Source: JADYZU01 sp964540965 (GTDB lineage Bacteria > Pseudomonadota > Alphaproteobacteria > Rhodobacterales > Rhodobacteraceae). From it: a DNA stretch of 64,000 nt. Numbering within the stretch: position 1 is the stretch's first letter; every line of letters begins with the position of its first letter. A model generated the notes under the pieces. The model had not been told where the DNA came from. It saw nothing but the letters and a program-made list of their open reading frames with translations, and ran no database searches. A program made the position numbers and the translations under genes. Positions 26,069 through 34,099 of the stretch are shown here, piece after piece. The stretch spans positions 1 through 64,000 of the forward strand of contig CAZIOT010000015.1 in NCBI GenBank assembly GCA_964540965.1. Direction: 5' to 3'.

Positions 26069-28293
26069 CCCCGGCCCTTGGCGTAAAGGAAAGCGGCATC
26101 GCCCGCGCGGCGGTCATCGGCGCGGGGGCGATGGGATCGGGCATCGCGGCGCAATTCGCCAATGCCGGGGTGCCGGTCGATCTTCTGGACATCGCCGGGG
26201 ATGGCGACCGCGACGGCCCGGCCCGCGCCGGGATTGCCCGGCAGATCGCGGCGGGCGGCTTCATGGACGGCAGCGCGGCGGCATTGGTGCGGCCCGGCAA
26301 CCTGGACGACCATCTGGACCGGCTGGCCACGGCCGACTGGATCGTCGAGGCTGTGATCGAGGATCTTGCCATCAAGCGCGCGCTGTTCGCCCGTATCGCG
26401 GCCGTGCGGCGGCCGGGGTGCGTCGTGTCGTCCAACACCTCGACCATCCCCCGCGCCGCGCTGGTCCACGGCCTGCCCGCGGATTTCGCCCGCGACGTCC
26501 TCATCACCCATTTCTTCAACCCGCCCCGCCACATGCGGCTGGTGGAACTGGTCGTCGGCCCGGACGCCCAACACATCGGCGCCCGTGCGGGGACCGCGGC
26601 ACGGGTGGTGCTGGGCAAGGATGTGGTCCCTTGCCGCGACACGCCCGGTTTCATCGCGAACCGTATCGGCTGTTTCTGGATCGCCGCCGCCGCGCTGAAG
26701 GCCGCGCGCATGGGCCTGACCGTGGAAGAGGCCGATGCCGTCCACGCCGCGCTGGGCATCCCGCGCACCGGGGTCTTCGGGCTGCTCGATCTGGTCGGCC
26801 TCGACCTTGTGCCGCATGTCTGGGGCAGCCTGATGGCGACGCTGCCCGCGACAGACGCGCTTCAGGCGCATGATCTGCCCGGCTGGGCGGTGATCCGCGA
26901 CCTGCTGGCTCAGGGGCGGTTCGGCCGCAAGACCGGCGCGGGCTTTTACCGCAAGGGGCCGGACGGCACGCGCGAGGCGCTGGACCTTGCCACAGGCACC
27001 TATCGCCCGCTCGCCCCCGTCGATCCGCAGACCCTGCCCGGAGGCGGCCGCGACGTGGCGGCGCTGGTGACGGACAGCGGCCGGTTCGGGCGCTATGCGG
27101 CCGCCGTGCTGTCGCAGGTGCTGGCCTATGCCGCCGAACACGGGCCCGACATCGCCGGGGATGTGGGCGCCGTCGATGTCGCGATGGAGCTGGGCTATTC
27201 CTGGCGCGAAGGGCCGTTCCGGCTGGCCGAGCGGGCGGGCCTTCGGCCGCTGGCCGCCGCGCTGGACACGGTGCCGCCGCTCTTGTCGCGCGGGCTGGCC
27301 GAAGGGTTCTATCGCGACGGTCAGGCCTTGTACACCTCTGACCCGGGCCGTGCCCCGGCCGCCGCCCCCGCGATCCTGACCGGCGCGGCCGAAGTGCTTG
27401 CCAACCCGGCGGCCTCGCTGCGTGATCTGGGCGAGGGCGTTGCCTGTTTCCGCCTTGACGCCCGCATGGGCACGTTCTCGCCCGCGGTGCTTGACCTGCT
27501 GGAACCTGCGCTCGACCTTGCCGCCCGCGATTTTCGCGCGCTGGTGCTGGCCGGGGGCGACGGGCGCGGCTTTTCGGCGGGGGCGGATCTTGCCCATTTC
27601 GCGGGTTTCCTCGACCGGGGCGACACAGCGGCGCTGGACAGGTTCGTGGCCCGTGGGCAGAACCTGTTCCTTGCCATGAAATACCTCTCGGTCCCGGTGG
27701 TCGCGGCGGTGCATGGCGTCACCCTTGGCGGCGGCTGCGAATTCGCGCTGCACGCCGACCGGATCATCGCCCATGCCGAGGCGAATATCGGCCTGCCCGA
27801 GGCGCGGCTGGGCCTGCTTCCCGGCTGGGGCGGCTGCACCCAGTTGCTCCTGCGCCACCATCAGGTCGGGGGACCGGACCCGCTGGCCGCGGCCTTTGAC
27901 GCCTTGCGCGGCGGCCTGACGACCGGCTCGGCGCTTCAGGCCCGCGCCGCCCGCTTCCTGCGCCCCGGCGACGGTATCGTCATGCACGCGGGCGACCTGA
28001 TCCCCGCCGCAAAGGCCGCGGCGCTGGCCATGGCCAAGGATTACACCCCGCCGCCGCAAGCCGTAATGCCGACGGCCGCTGCGACCGACCACGCCCGCCT
28101 GATGGCCCGCATCGATGCCGGCGCGGCCGAGGACGAACGCGGGCTGGCCTCGGCCATCGCTGACGTGCTTTGCGGCGGGGCGGCGGGATACCTGACCGAA
28201 GCCGACATGATGGCGCTGGAACGCCGCGCGCTTGTGACCCTTGCCGCCGGCCCCGCTGCAAGAGCGCGGATCGCAGAGTTCCTGAGGCGCTGA
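26065..28293 (+). CDS. 3-hydroxyacyl-CoA dehydrogenase/enoyl-CoA hydratase fusion (FadN-like)
   Basis: The ATG at 26,065 overlaps the preceding stop (ATGA), giving 742 residues. The order is dehydrogenase first: NAD-binding AAVIGAGAMGSGIAAQFANA near 13-32, SNTSTIPRAAL and THFFNPPRHMRLVELV near 126-165, a helical C-domain, then a crotonase domain from about residue 480 (GGDGRGFSAGADLAHFAGF; VHGVTLGGGCEFALHADRII; GLPEARLGLLPGWGGCTQLL with catalytic Glu residues). This order is opposite to FadB/FadJ and matches FadN-type proteins. It performs hydration and NAD-dependent oxidation in the beta-oxidation spiral. A hairpin-free gap follows. Confidence 0.93.
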   Translation: MTPALGVKESGIARAAVIGAGAMGSGIAAQFANAGVPVDLLDIAGDGDRDGPARAGIARQIAAGGFMDGSAAALVRPGNLDDHLDRLATADWIVEAVIEDLAIKRALFARIAAVRRPGCVVSSNTSTIPRAALVHGLPADFARDVLITHFFNPPRHMRLVELVVGPDAQHIGARAGTAARVVLGKDVVPCRDTPGFIANRIGCFWIAAAALKAARMGLTVEEADAVHAALGIPRTGVFGLLDLVGLDLVPHVWGSLMATLPATDALQAHDLPGWAVIRDLLAQGRFGRKTGAGFYRKGPDGTREALDLATGTYRPLAPVDPQTLPGGGRDVAALVTDSGRFGRYAAAVLSQVLAYAAEHGPDIAGDVGAVDVAMELGYSWREGPFRLAERAGLRPLAAALDTVPPLLSRGLAEGFYRDGQALYTSDPGRAPAAAPAILTGAAEVLANPAASLRDLGEGVACFRLDARMGTFSPAVLDLLEPALDLAARDFRALVLAGGDGRGFSAGADLAHFAGFLDRGDTAALDRFVARGQNLFLAMKYLSVPVVAAVHGVTLGGGCEFALHADRIIAHAEANIGLPEARLGLLPGWGGCTQLLLRHHQVGGPDPLAAAFDALRGGLTTGSALQARAARFLRPGDGIVMHAGDLIPAAKAAALAMAKDYTPPPQAVMPTAAATDHARLMARIDAGAAEDERGLASAIADVLCGGAAGYLTEADMMALERRALVTLAAGPAARARIAEFLRR

Positions 28294-28538
28294 GACTGCG
28301 GCATCCTTAAGGTTAAGCCATCATATTGATAAAAAAGTACTTTTATAGCCTGATACCGCCCGCTCCTCAGGTCGTTCAGACAAGCGGACCCAGGCGATGC
28401 GATCCGCGCCGCGCAGAGAGGTCCGGCGTCGGTGGCCCGTCGCCCCGGCATCCCGCCACGCCTGCTTGGCAATCTTGGCTATCGGGGTTTCCAATGGTCA
28501 GTCCGGATAGTCTCGGGCTCAAACCGAATGGGGACGAT
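28294..28538. promoter_or_regulatory. AT-rich intergenic promoter region
   Basis: This 245-base stretch separates the catabolic island from the next region. It has an AT-rich patch unusual for the window, with the perfect palindrome AAAAGTACTTTT at 28,333-28,344 followed by TATAG. This is a good candidate for the promoter or operator of the 28,539 gene. The rest (28,350-28,530) has no recognisable element; a longer in-frame start at 28,326 would read through this patch and seems unlikely. Confidence 0.5.
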
Positions 28539-29345
28539 ATGCGCTTCTGGCAAACCGTTGTTGCGTTGGGACTAATCGTGTCTGCGGGTCTTGGCCTTCT
28601 GGTCATGTCGGGCGGCGCGCGCAGTTTGTGGGCGCCGCATCTTCAGGCGCAACTGGTCGTTCAAGACTTTCCGCTGCCGCCGGACATGGGGGTCGACCCC
28701 ACCCGTGTGGCAGAGTTCATGGCGGCCGAATTGCAGAGCCGAATGGAGGATGACGTCGCGATCCGCCTGATGCTGCCCGAGGAAGATTCAGAGAAGGTGC
28801 GGGACATCGTGTTGCCGCGGCTGATGAATTCCGTCGCGGTGCAGGCGATGATGAGCGAGATACCCGAACTTGACGCCCTTCTGGACCTTGGATCGTTCCG
28901 TGAGTCGGTTAGTGGCGTGGTGTCGAGTGATGCCGCGACCACCGATGTCGCCCTGACGGTGCCCGGCGCGCGGCTGGCCACGGTGGATGGAGAGATTGTG
29001 GAGATCACCACCACCTCGACCGGCATGACCGCGCTCGAGCTTGGCGACATGGCCGCCGGGCAAAGCCACCAGGTCATCCTGTGGCTGGATGAACGCGCCT
29101 CGGCGCATGACCTTGGCCGTTCGATCCTGCTGGGCGGCGACCGCGAACGCGGCCGGGTGCTGCTCAGCGGCGATCGTGGCTGGTTCGGTGCCGATGTCGA
29201 GGCGCTGCGCTGGGGGCGCTGGGTCATCGGCGGCGTGCTGAGCGCCGTGCTGGTCTTTGGTCTGGCCAGCGTGATGCTGCCGATCCTCGTCCTCAGGCAG
29301 GCGCGTCGCCGGCAACCCGGGGGGCGGGCGAACGCGTCGTTGTGA
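28539..29345 (+). CDS. Membrane-anchored protein of unknown function
   Basis: The ATG at 28,539 follows GGGGAC and gives 268 residues (MRFWQTVVALGL). An ATG at 28,494 is the alternative. There is an N-terminal membrane helix (about 5-24), a large presumably periplasmic domain with helical VAEFMAAELQSRMEDDVAIR followed by a beta-rich part (about 120-200), and a second helix near 224-250 with a basic RQARRR tail, so both ends should be cytoplasmic. I do not recognise the family. It is convergent with the ExbB-like module and may belong to the same function. Confidence 0.75.
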   Translation: MRFWQTVVALGLIVSAGLGLLVMSGGARSLWAPHLQAQLVVQDFPLPPDMGVDPTRVAEFMAAELQSRMEDDVAIRLMLPEEDSEKVRDIVLPRLMNSVAVQAMMSEIPELDALLDLGSFRESVSGVVSSDAATTDVALTVPGARLATVDGEIVEITTTSTGMTALELGDMAAGQSHQVILWLDERASAHDLGRSILLGGDRERGRVLLSGDRGWFGADVEALRWGRWVIGGVLSAVLVFGLASVMLPILVLRQARRRQPGGRANASL

Positions 29346-29393
29346 TCCCGGACGCATGGCCCCTGACGCGGGCGCCGGCGCCGGGACCACCCG

Positions 29394-29984
29394 TCATGGC
29401 GGCTTGGTCGGGGTCACCGGCGCTTCGGCCGTGCCAAATGTCAGCATCGACGGATCGAACTGAAAGATCCGCTCGCCCACCCCGGAGGATCCGCCGGGGT
29501 TCATTTCGGCCTCTCCCAACTCGAGCTCGAGGGCAAGCGCCTCGGCGGTCTCTTCCGGCGCCGGTGCATCGGTTTCGACGGTGCCCTGCACGTCCTCGCC
29601 CTGCGCAATCGCGCCCATCGCATCGTTGACCTTGATGCTGAGGTCGTCGGAATAGGGCAGTTGATAGGCGCGCGGCTGACCCACCGGATAGTTGTCCTCA
29701 TCCAGCGTCTGCAGCCAAAGGAACACCTGACCCTTTTCACCCAGCAGCAGATTCGGTTCGACGATCTGCGCCCAGAGCATCATGAACCTGGGCGGAATCG
29801 GACTGTCCGAGGGCAGGCCGCGCAATTCGCCGACGCCATTGAACGTCAGCGGGATGAGAGCGATCGTCGCCATCGTTGCCAGCACCTTGAACAGCCAGTG
29901 CAGGCGCGACCACAGGACGAGATAGGCAAGGAACGTCACCACCAGCGCATAGGCCGCGGTCAGGGACAGGATGGTGAAGGTCAT
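29394..29984 (-). CDS. Membrane protein of unknown function in the ExbB-like module
   Basis: This 196-residue protein has two membrane helices near the N-terminus (about 4-24 and 30-48), then a conserved-looking domain with MMLWAQIVEPNLLLGEKGQV and LQTLDEDNYPVGQPRAYQLP, and an acidic, low-complexity C-terminal part rich in Glu, Ala and Pro. The family is not one I can name. Its ATG overlaps the stop of the 29,981 gene (ATGA), so it is translated together with the two upstream genes and is probably part of the same membrane complex. Confidence 0.8.
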   Translation of the reverse strand: MTFTILSLTAAYALVVTFLAYLVLWSRLHWLFKVLATMATIALIPLTFNGVGELRGLPSDSPIPPRFMMLWAQIVEPNLLLGEKGQVFLWLQTLDEDNYPVGQPRAYQLPYSDDLSIKVNDAMGAIAQGEDVQGTVETDAPAPEETAEALALELELGEAEMNPGGSSGVGERIFQFDPSMLTFGTAEAPVTPTKPP

Positions 29985-30664
29985 TGTTCGATCACCTGGC
30001 CGGTTGCGGGGTCTATGAAGCCTTCCGGTGCATTCCCGCCCGCTCCGCCGTCTGGCCCCTTGTCGCCGGTCCGGGTCAACTCGACCAGGCTTCGCGGAAT
30101 GTTGTTGACGTTCTCGACCTCGCCCCCGGCAAGCGTAAAGCGCACGGCGGTCACCTCATCGCCGGTGCCGCTCAGTTCCAGGGTCTGGTAGTAGATCACC
30201 TCTACCGTCGGGTTCAGCTTTTCGACCTTGACCTCGACTGGCAGCGAAGCGGTGCCGTTGGCGATGTAGTGCACGATGTTGACGATATATTCACCGTCCT
30301 GCAGGCCGCGGAAGGCGACGGTTTCCTGGTTCAGCGGGTTGGAAATCTCGACGTCGTTCAGCAGGATGACATCCTTGAACATGCCGCGGTCGTCACGTTC
30401 AAGGTTCATCAGCCCGGCCTCGCGCTGATTGTACCAGGCGATATTGCCGGCCGGGTCCATCACATAGGTGTCCACGTCATCGGGATTGTTGTCGGGCCAG
30501 GTGACGGTGATGATAAGTTCGGCCTTGGGGTCGATCTTTCCTTCGTCCGCGGGTTCGTTGATCATCGCGAACGAGATGAAGAACATGAAGGTGATGGCCT
30601 TCAGGGAATTGAAAAGAAGAGCCGAGAAAATCTCGAACTCGGGCTCCTGCTCTTCTTCAAACAT
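29981..30664 (-). CDS. Single-pass membrane protein with extracytoplasmic beta domain, ExbD-like topology
   Basis: The ATG at 30,664 lies inside the end of the ExbB-like gene and gives 227 residues. There is a short acidic cytoplasmic start (FEEEQEPEFE), one membrane helix (about 10-32) and a periplasmic part containing VDTYVMDPAGNIAWYNQREA, which resembles beta-sandwich domains of the YfaP/DUF2135 type. The topology is that of ExbD/TolR, but the helix lacks the ion-carrying Asp those proteins need. So the partner role is suggested by position and topology while the energising mechanism is in doubt. Confidence 0.75.
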   Translation of the reverse strand: MFEEEQEPEFEIFSALLFNSLKAITFMFFISFAMINEPADEGKIDPKAELIITVTWPDNNPDDVDTYVMDPAGNIAWYNQREAGLMNLERDDRGMFKDVILLNDVEISNPLNQETVAFRGLQDGEYIVNIVHYIANGTASLPVEVKVEKLNPTVEVIYYQTLELSGTGDEVTAVRFTLAGGEVENVNNIPRSLVELTRTGDKGPDGGAGGNAPEGFIDPATGQVIEQ

Positions 30665-31400
30665 CGCGCTCGCCACGGGCCAGGAGCGGCAGCAGCGAGA
30701 CTTCGGTAAAGCTTACCGCGGTCTGGCTGATGTCGGTCACGAGTGCATCGGCGATATTGTATTCGATACGCAGCAGGATGCCGCCGATCAGGCCGGCGAT
30801 GGTGGTCAGAAGCGAGACGGCCATGCCGGCGATCATCTTCTGCAGGGCGGCCCGCAGGGTATCGACGTCGAAGTTTGCCAGATCGCCCATCGAGTTCAGC
30901 ATCATGACGAAGCCAACCATCGTGCCCAGCATGCCCAGCTTGTACAGCAGGTCGGTGCCATAGGTGCCGATCTTGGTGCGGCGGCGAAAACTTGCGCCAA
31001 GGCTCATCATCAGAAGATGAGCGTTGCCTTCCACCTCGGACGGGGTTTCGCGCGAACGGATCACGTCGGCGACAAATCTGTCGACAAGGCCGCCGCCACG
31101 CGGCATGTCGGGAATCCGGGTGGCGTTGTCGAGCTTGTTCTTCCAGGTCAGTGCCCGGCGGTATTCGCGGGACAGCTCGAACAGAATCCACAGGCAATGG
31201 CCCGAGAAGGCCACGAAAAGCACCGCGATCAGCACCGTGATCCGGGATTCGTCGGCCACGAACAGATAGGTCAACAGTCCATAATCATAGGACACCACGC
31301 ATCCGATCGAGACCAGAGCGATGAACAGCGCCCATTTCAGGACCGCGTCATAGGCCCCGTCGCGGCCGGGTGTCAGGATAGCGTCGGCAAGTTGCGTCAT
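30657..31400 (-). CDS. MotA/TolQ/ExbB-family proton channel protein
   Basis: The ATG at 31,400 has AGGA upstream and gives 247 residues. Helices lie at about 20-42, 52-75, 150-175 and 185-210. The family core is visible: LYKLGMLGTMVGFVMMLNSM, then LQKMIAGMAVSLLTTIAGLI with the conserved Thr pair. ExbB-like proteins form pentameric ion channels that drive periplasmic machines. The two downstream genes overlap and should be its partners. No TonB, TolA or outer-membrane receptor is in the window. It lies next to the PQQ oxidation genes. Confidence 0.85.
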   Translation of the reverse strand: MTQLADAILTPGRDGAYDAVLKWALFIALVSIGCVVSYDYGLLTYLFVADESRITVLIAVLFVAFSGHCLWILFELSREYRRALTWKNKLDNATRIPDMPRGGGLVDRFVADVIRSRETPSEVEGNAHLLMMSLGASFRRRTKIGTYGTDLLYKLGMLGTMVGFVMMLNSMGDLANFDVDTLRAALQKMIAGMAVSLLTTIAGLIGGILLRIEYNIADALVTDISQTAVSFTEVSLLPLLARGERDV

Positions 31401-31408
31401 TTTTGGTC

Positions 31409-31957
31409 CTACCTGAAACCGCCCGGAGTCTCGCGCCGGCGAAACAGCCATGGTTCTTCGAAATTCGAGCCGGGCTGCCAAAGCCCGGCACCCTCGGCGA
31501 TCGCGTCTGCCATCTGCGGCAGATAGGCATCAGTTTCCTCGGCATAGGCCAAGGCCATCCCCGACCTGACCATTGAGGCGTTCAAATCTTCGCCGCCGCT
31601 TTCACAGATGCCGAAGCGCCGGCCAAAAGGGTCGGGGTCGCCATGGAAAAAGCAGACAACCTCTCCGCGGCCGGCAAGCAGCTGCAGGTGGCGGAACGAG
31701 ACGTCATAGCAGCCCCAAAGCTCTCCGTTCAGTTGACAGGTCTGTCGCCGCTCGGGCGCGTCGATGCCCCAAAGGATGACGCGCTGTTCCCCGAACTTCA
31801 GGATGTCGGCGTCGATCACCTCTGCCAGACCCCGGATTTCGGTCGCGTTCGTCTGGGCGCTTGCGGGAAAGACCGCAGCCGTGCAGAGAAGGGCCATAGA
31901 GAAGACCAATGTCCAGAATTTGCGAAAGCCGGGGACAGGGCCTGTATCAGAACTCAT
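31409..31957 (-). CDS. Secreted thermonuclease-like (SNase) protein
   Basis: This 182-residue protein has an N-terminal membrane or signal segment (about 14-35, ending PASAQ) and an SNase-like OB fold: IRGLAEVIDADILKFGEQRV, LWGIDAPERRQTC, FGRRFGIC and NASMVRSGMALAYAE. The catalytic pattern of staphylococcal nuclease (Arg, Asp-Ala-Pro-Glu, Arg) is mostly kept. Extra Cys residues (C72, C81, C100, C115 approximately) suggest disulfides in the periplasm. It ends 8 bases before the ExbB-like start, so may lie in that operon. Confidence 0.85.
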   Translation of the reverse strand: MSSDTGPVPGFRKFWTLVFSMALLCTAAVFPASAQTNATEIRGLAEVIDADILKFGEQRVILWGIDAPERRQTCQLNGELWGCYDVSFRHLQLLAGRGEVVCFFHGDPDPFGRRFGICESGGEDLNASMVRSGMALAYAEETDAYLPQMADAIAEGAGLWQPGSNFEEPWLFRRRETPGGFR

Positions 31958-31991
31958 GAGCAGACCTTTTCGACAGTAGGAGTAACCTGAG

Positions 31992-32741
31992 ATGCGGATT
32001 GCGCTGGCGGCGGTCTTGGCTATGGCGGCAAGTCCGCTTCTTGCCGATCAGGTGGCCGATCTGATTGCCGGAACCATCACTGAATGCCGCGACTGCGACC
32101 TGACGGGCGCGAATTTCAAGCGGGCCGATCTGTCCGGCGTCGATCTGACCGGCGCCATTCTGACCGATGCCAGCTTTCACCGCGCCAATCTGCGGGATGC
32201 GGTTCTTGACGGGGTGACGGCTATCGGCACCAACTTCAACCTGGCCGACCTGACCCAGGCGCAGATGTCCGGCGGCGATTTCACCCGCTCGATGTTCTTC
32301 GGCGCGCAGATGTCGGGCGCCAACCTGAGCGGCGCCAACCTGACCGAGGCGCGGATGCAGACGGCGCGGCTGACCTCGGCCACGCTGGCCGGCGCGGTCC
32401 TTGACCGCACCCTGCTGCGCGAAGCGGTGGCCAACAACGTCGATTTCAGCGCCGCCTCGATGCAGGAAACCAACCTGAACGGGGCGCGGCTGGGGCGCAG
32501 CGTGTTCGATGGCGCCACCATCAACTTTGCCGGATTTGTCGAGGTCGAAGCCGGCAACGCCAGCTTTGCCGGTGCGACGATCACCTACACCGATTTCTAT
32601 GGTGCCAATCTGCGGCGGGCCCATGTCGCGGGGGCGGTCATCAGCGGCAACCGCTTTACCACCGCGGCCACCCGCGAAGTGGATTTCGACATGGCAACGA
32701 TGAGCGCCAACTTCATGGCCGACGGCCGCCTGCAGGACTGA
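31992..32741 (+). CDS. Exported pentapeptide-repeat protein
   Basis: This 249-residue protein starts with a signal peptide (MRIALAAVLAMAASPLLADQ) and has a Cys pair TECRDCDLTGANF at the start of the repeat domain. Tandem A(D/N)LxG-type pentapeptides fill the rest (for example MSGANLSGANLTEARMQTAR), forming a right-handed quadrilateral beta-helix. Most pentapeptide proteins are cytoplasmic, so an exported one next to a periplasmic oxidase is of interest. It is divergent from the nuclease-like gene with only 34 bases between them and converges on the 32,744 gene with 2 bases between. Confidence 0.88.
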   Translation: MRIALAAVLAMAASPLLADQVADLIAGTITECRDCDLTGANFKRADLSGVDLTGAILTDASFHRANLRDAVLDGVTAIGTNFNLADLTQAQMSGGDFTRSMFFGAQMSGANLSGANLTEARMQTARLTSATLAGAVLDRTLLREAVANNVDFSAASMQETNLNGARLGRSVFDGATINFAGFVEVEAGNASFAGATITYTDFYGANLRRAHVAGAVISGNRFTTAATREVDFDMATMSANFMADGRLQD

Positions 32742-32743
32742 GG

Positions 32744-33490
32744 TCATGGCGCCGCCGTCGCGGGGGAATAGGGGGCCAGCACTTCCTCGTAGAAGGTCTG
32801 GCTCTGGAAATAGCCGGTATTGACCTCCTGGGTCTGCGGGTTGATCGCGATCTGCCCGCGCTTGCGAAGATAGCTCGATTCGATCGAGATCAGCGTGGTG
32901 CCATCCGGCGACTGGCCGGTGCACAGTTCGTGAAAGAAGGCGGTGCCGACAGGCATTTCGCCGTCCTGCATCGGGATTTCGGTACAATCCAGCGACCAGT
33001 CGCCGTATTGCGCCTTGAAGTTGTTGATCAGGGTATAGGCCGTGCGGCGCACAAGGTCGCTGGCGCGGTCGTCGGTCACGATCCGGCGGCCCTGCACGAT
33101 GCCCTCGGCATCGACCAGCAGCGACACGATGACCGGATGCGCATAGACCGAGGTGCCGGCGCGCAGGAACTGGTATTCCACTTCCAGCGCCTGCGCGATG
33201 TAGGCCTGCTCGTCATCATAGACGAATCCGACCTCGTACAGGCCGGACGCCTCGGGCGTGCAGGACAGAAAGTCGCTGAACGAGGCAAGGGCAAGCCCCG
33301 CCGGGCCGCCGCCGGTGCCGCAGGCGATCTCGGCGACCTCGTTGTCGGGAACCTGCGAGATCGGCTGACCCAGCGTGACATCCCAGATGGAATAGACGGG
33401 CGCCACATGGGTCTGTGCCATCGCGCCATGCGCCGATCCAAGGGCAAGCAGGGCAGGGCCAAGGATTGCGGGACGGAAAGTCTTGCGCAT
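32744..33490 (-). CDS. Secreted protein of unknown function
   Basis: This 248-residue protein has a signal peptide ending AHGAMAQ. The mature part starts VAPVYSIWDVTLGQPISQVP and contains four Cys (in EIACGTGG, FLSCTPEAS, SLDCTEIPM and HELCTGQSP), consistent with two disulfides in the periplasm. There is no domain I can name. It starts 7 bases after the cytochrome c stop and so is likely co-expressed with the PQQ dehydrogenase; a role in enzyme maturation or electron transfer is only a guess. Confidence 0.8.
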   Translation of the reverse strand: MRKTFRPAILGPALLALGSAHGAMAQTHVAPVYSIWDVTLGQPISQVPDNEVAEIACGTGGGPAGLALASFSDFLSCTPEASGLYEVGFVYDDEQAYIAQALEVEYQFLRAGTSVYAHPVIVSLLVDAEGIVQGRRIVTDDRASDLVRRTAYTLINNFKAQYGDWSLDCTEIPMQDGEMPVGTAFFHELCTGQSPDGTTLISIESSYLRKRGQIAINPQTQEVNTGYFQSQTFYEEVLAPYSPATAAP

Positions 33491-33497
33491 TGCGTGT

Positions 33498-34031
33498 TTA
33501 CCTCAGCCCGTCACAAGCCGCGGCGGAGGGATTGTTGTAGAACCGGCCACATTCCTCGAGCGTCGGTTCTCCGACGCCGATCACATAGGTTTGCAGATAG
33601 GCGACCACGTTGGCAACATCCCGTTCGTTGAAGACCTTGCCGCGCCTGGGTTCCGATCCGGGCTCGAAATCCTCGAGGACCATTCCGAAACAGCGGTCAT
33701 CGTCATAGGCCGCGCGGTCGTGATAGGGCATCGGTGTGCCGGGTCGCCCGCAGGCGATGACTTCCATCAGCGCCGCGGTATCCAGGGTGGTTACGCGCAG
33801 ATCGGGCCCGATGGGCGCTTGCAGCCTGGTCCCGCCATCGCCGTTCCCGGCCCAGCCGTGACAGTCGACACAGGCGCCGACCCGCCGATAGACGGTCCTG
33901 CCGCGTTCCGGATCGCCGACCGTTTCGCTTCCTTCCTGGGACCGGGTCATGGCCGGCGCCAGCGTCACAAGCCCAAGGGTGGCAGCGGCAAGAAGCATGG
34001 CAACGGAACGACTCGACGGGATGTATTTCAC
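33498..34031 (-). CDS. Class I c-type cytochrome
   Basis: This 177-residue exported protein has a signal peptide (about 1-31), one haem site CVDCH at residues 54-58 and a probable Met axial ligand in GRPGTPMPYHD (Met101). A C-terminal DVANVVAYLQTYV helix is typical of the fold. Extra Cys residues lie at both ends of the mature domain. It lies 68 bases downstream of the PQQ dehydrogenase gene on the same strand and should be its electron acceptor, like MxaG/XoxG-type cytochromes. Confidence 0.92.
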   Translation of the reverse strand: MKYIPSSRSVAMLLAAATLGLVTLAPAMTRSQEGSETVGDPERGRTVYRRVGACVDCHGWAGNGDGGTRLQAPIGPDLRVTTLDTAALMEVIACGRPGTPMPYHDRAAYDDDRCFGMVLEDFEPGSEPRRGKVFNERDVANVVAYLQTYVIGVGEPTLEECGRFYNNPSAAACDGLR

Positions 34032-34099
34032 TGGTTGATCCAGGGTTGGCAGACAGAAATGCCGGGCAACCGAAGCTGCCCGGCACGAAGGTCACGCGA

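Noticed and set aside
28326..28538. N-terminal extension of the 28,539 protein
   Set aside because: It would read through the AT-rich palindromic promoter patch and lacks a signal or domain; the start at 28,539 has a ribosome site and a proper membrane helix.
29981..30664. Assignment as true ExbD
   Set aside because: The membrane helix lacks the essential Asp and the periplasmic part is not ExbD-like; only topology and position agree.
29394..31400. Zorya-type antiphage system
   Set aside because: The ExbB-like protein is only 247 residues and lacks the long tail of ZorA; no helicase, nuclease-effector or ZorB-like peptidoglycan-binding domain is encoded nearby.
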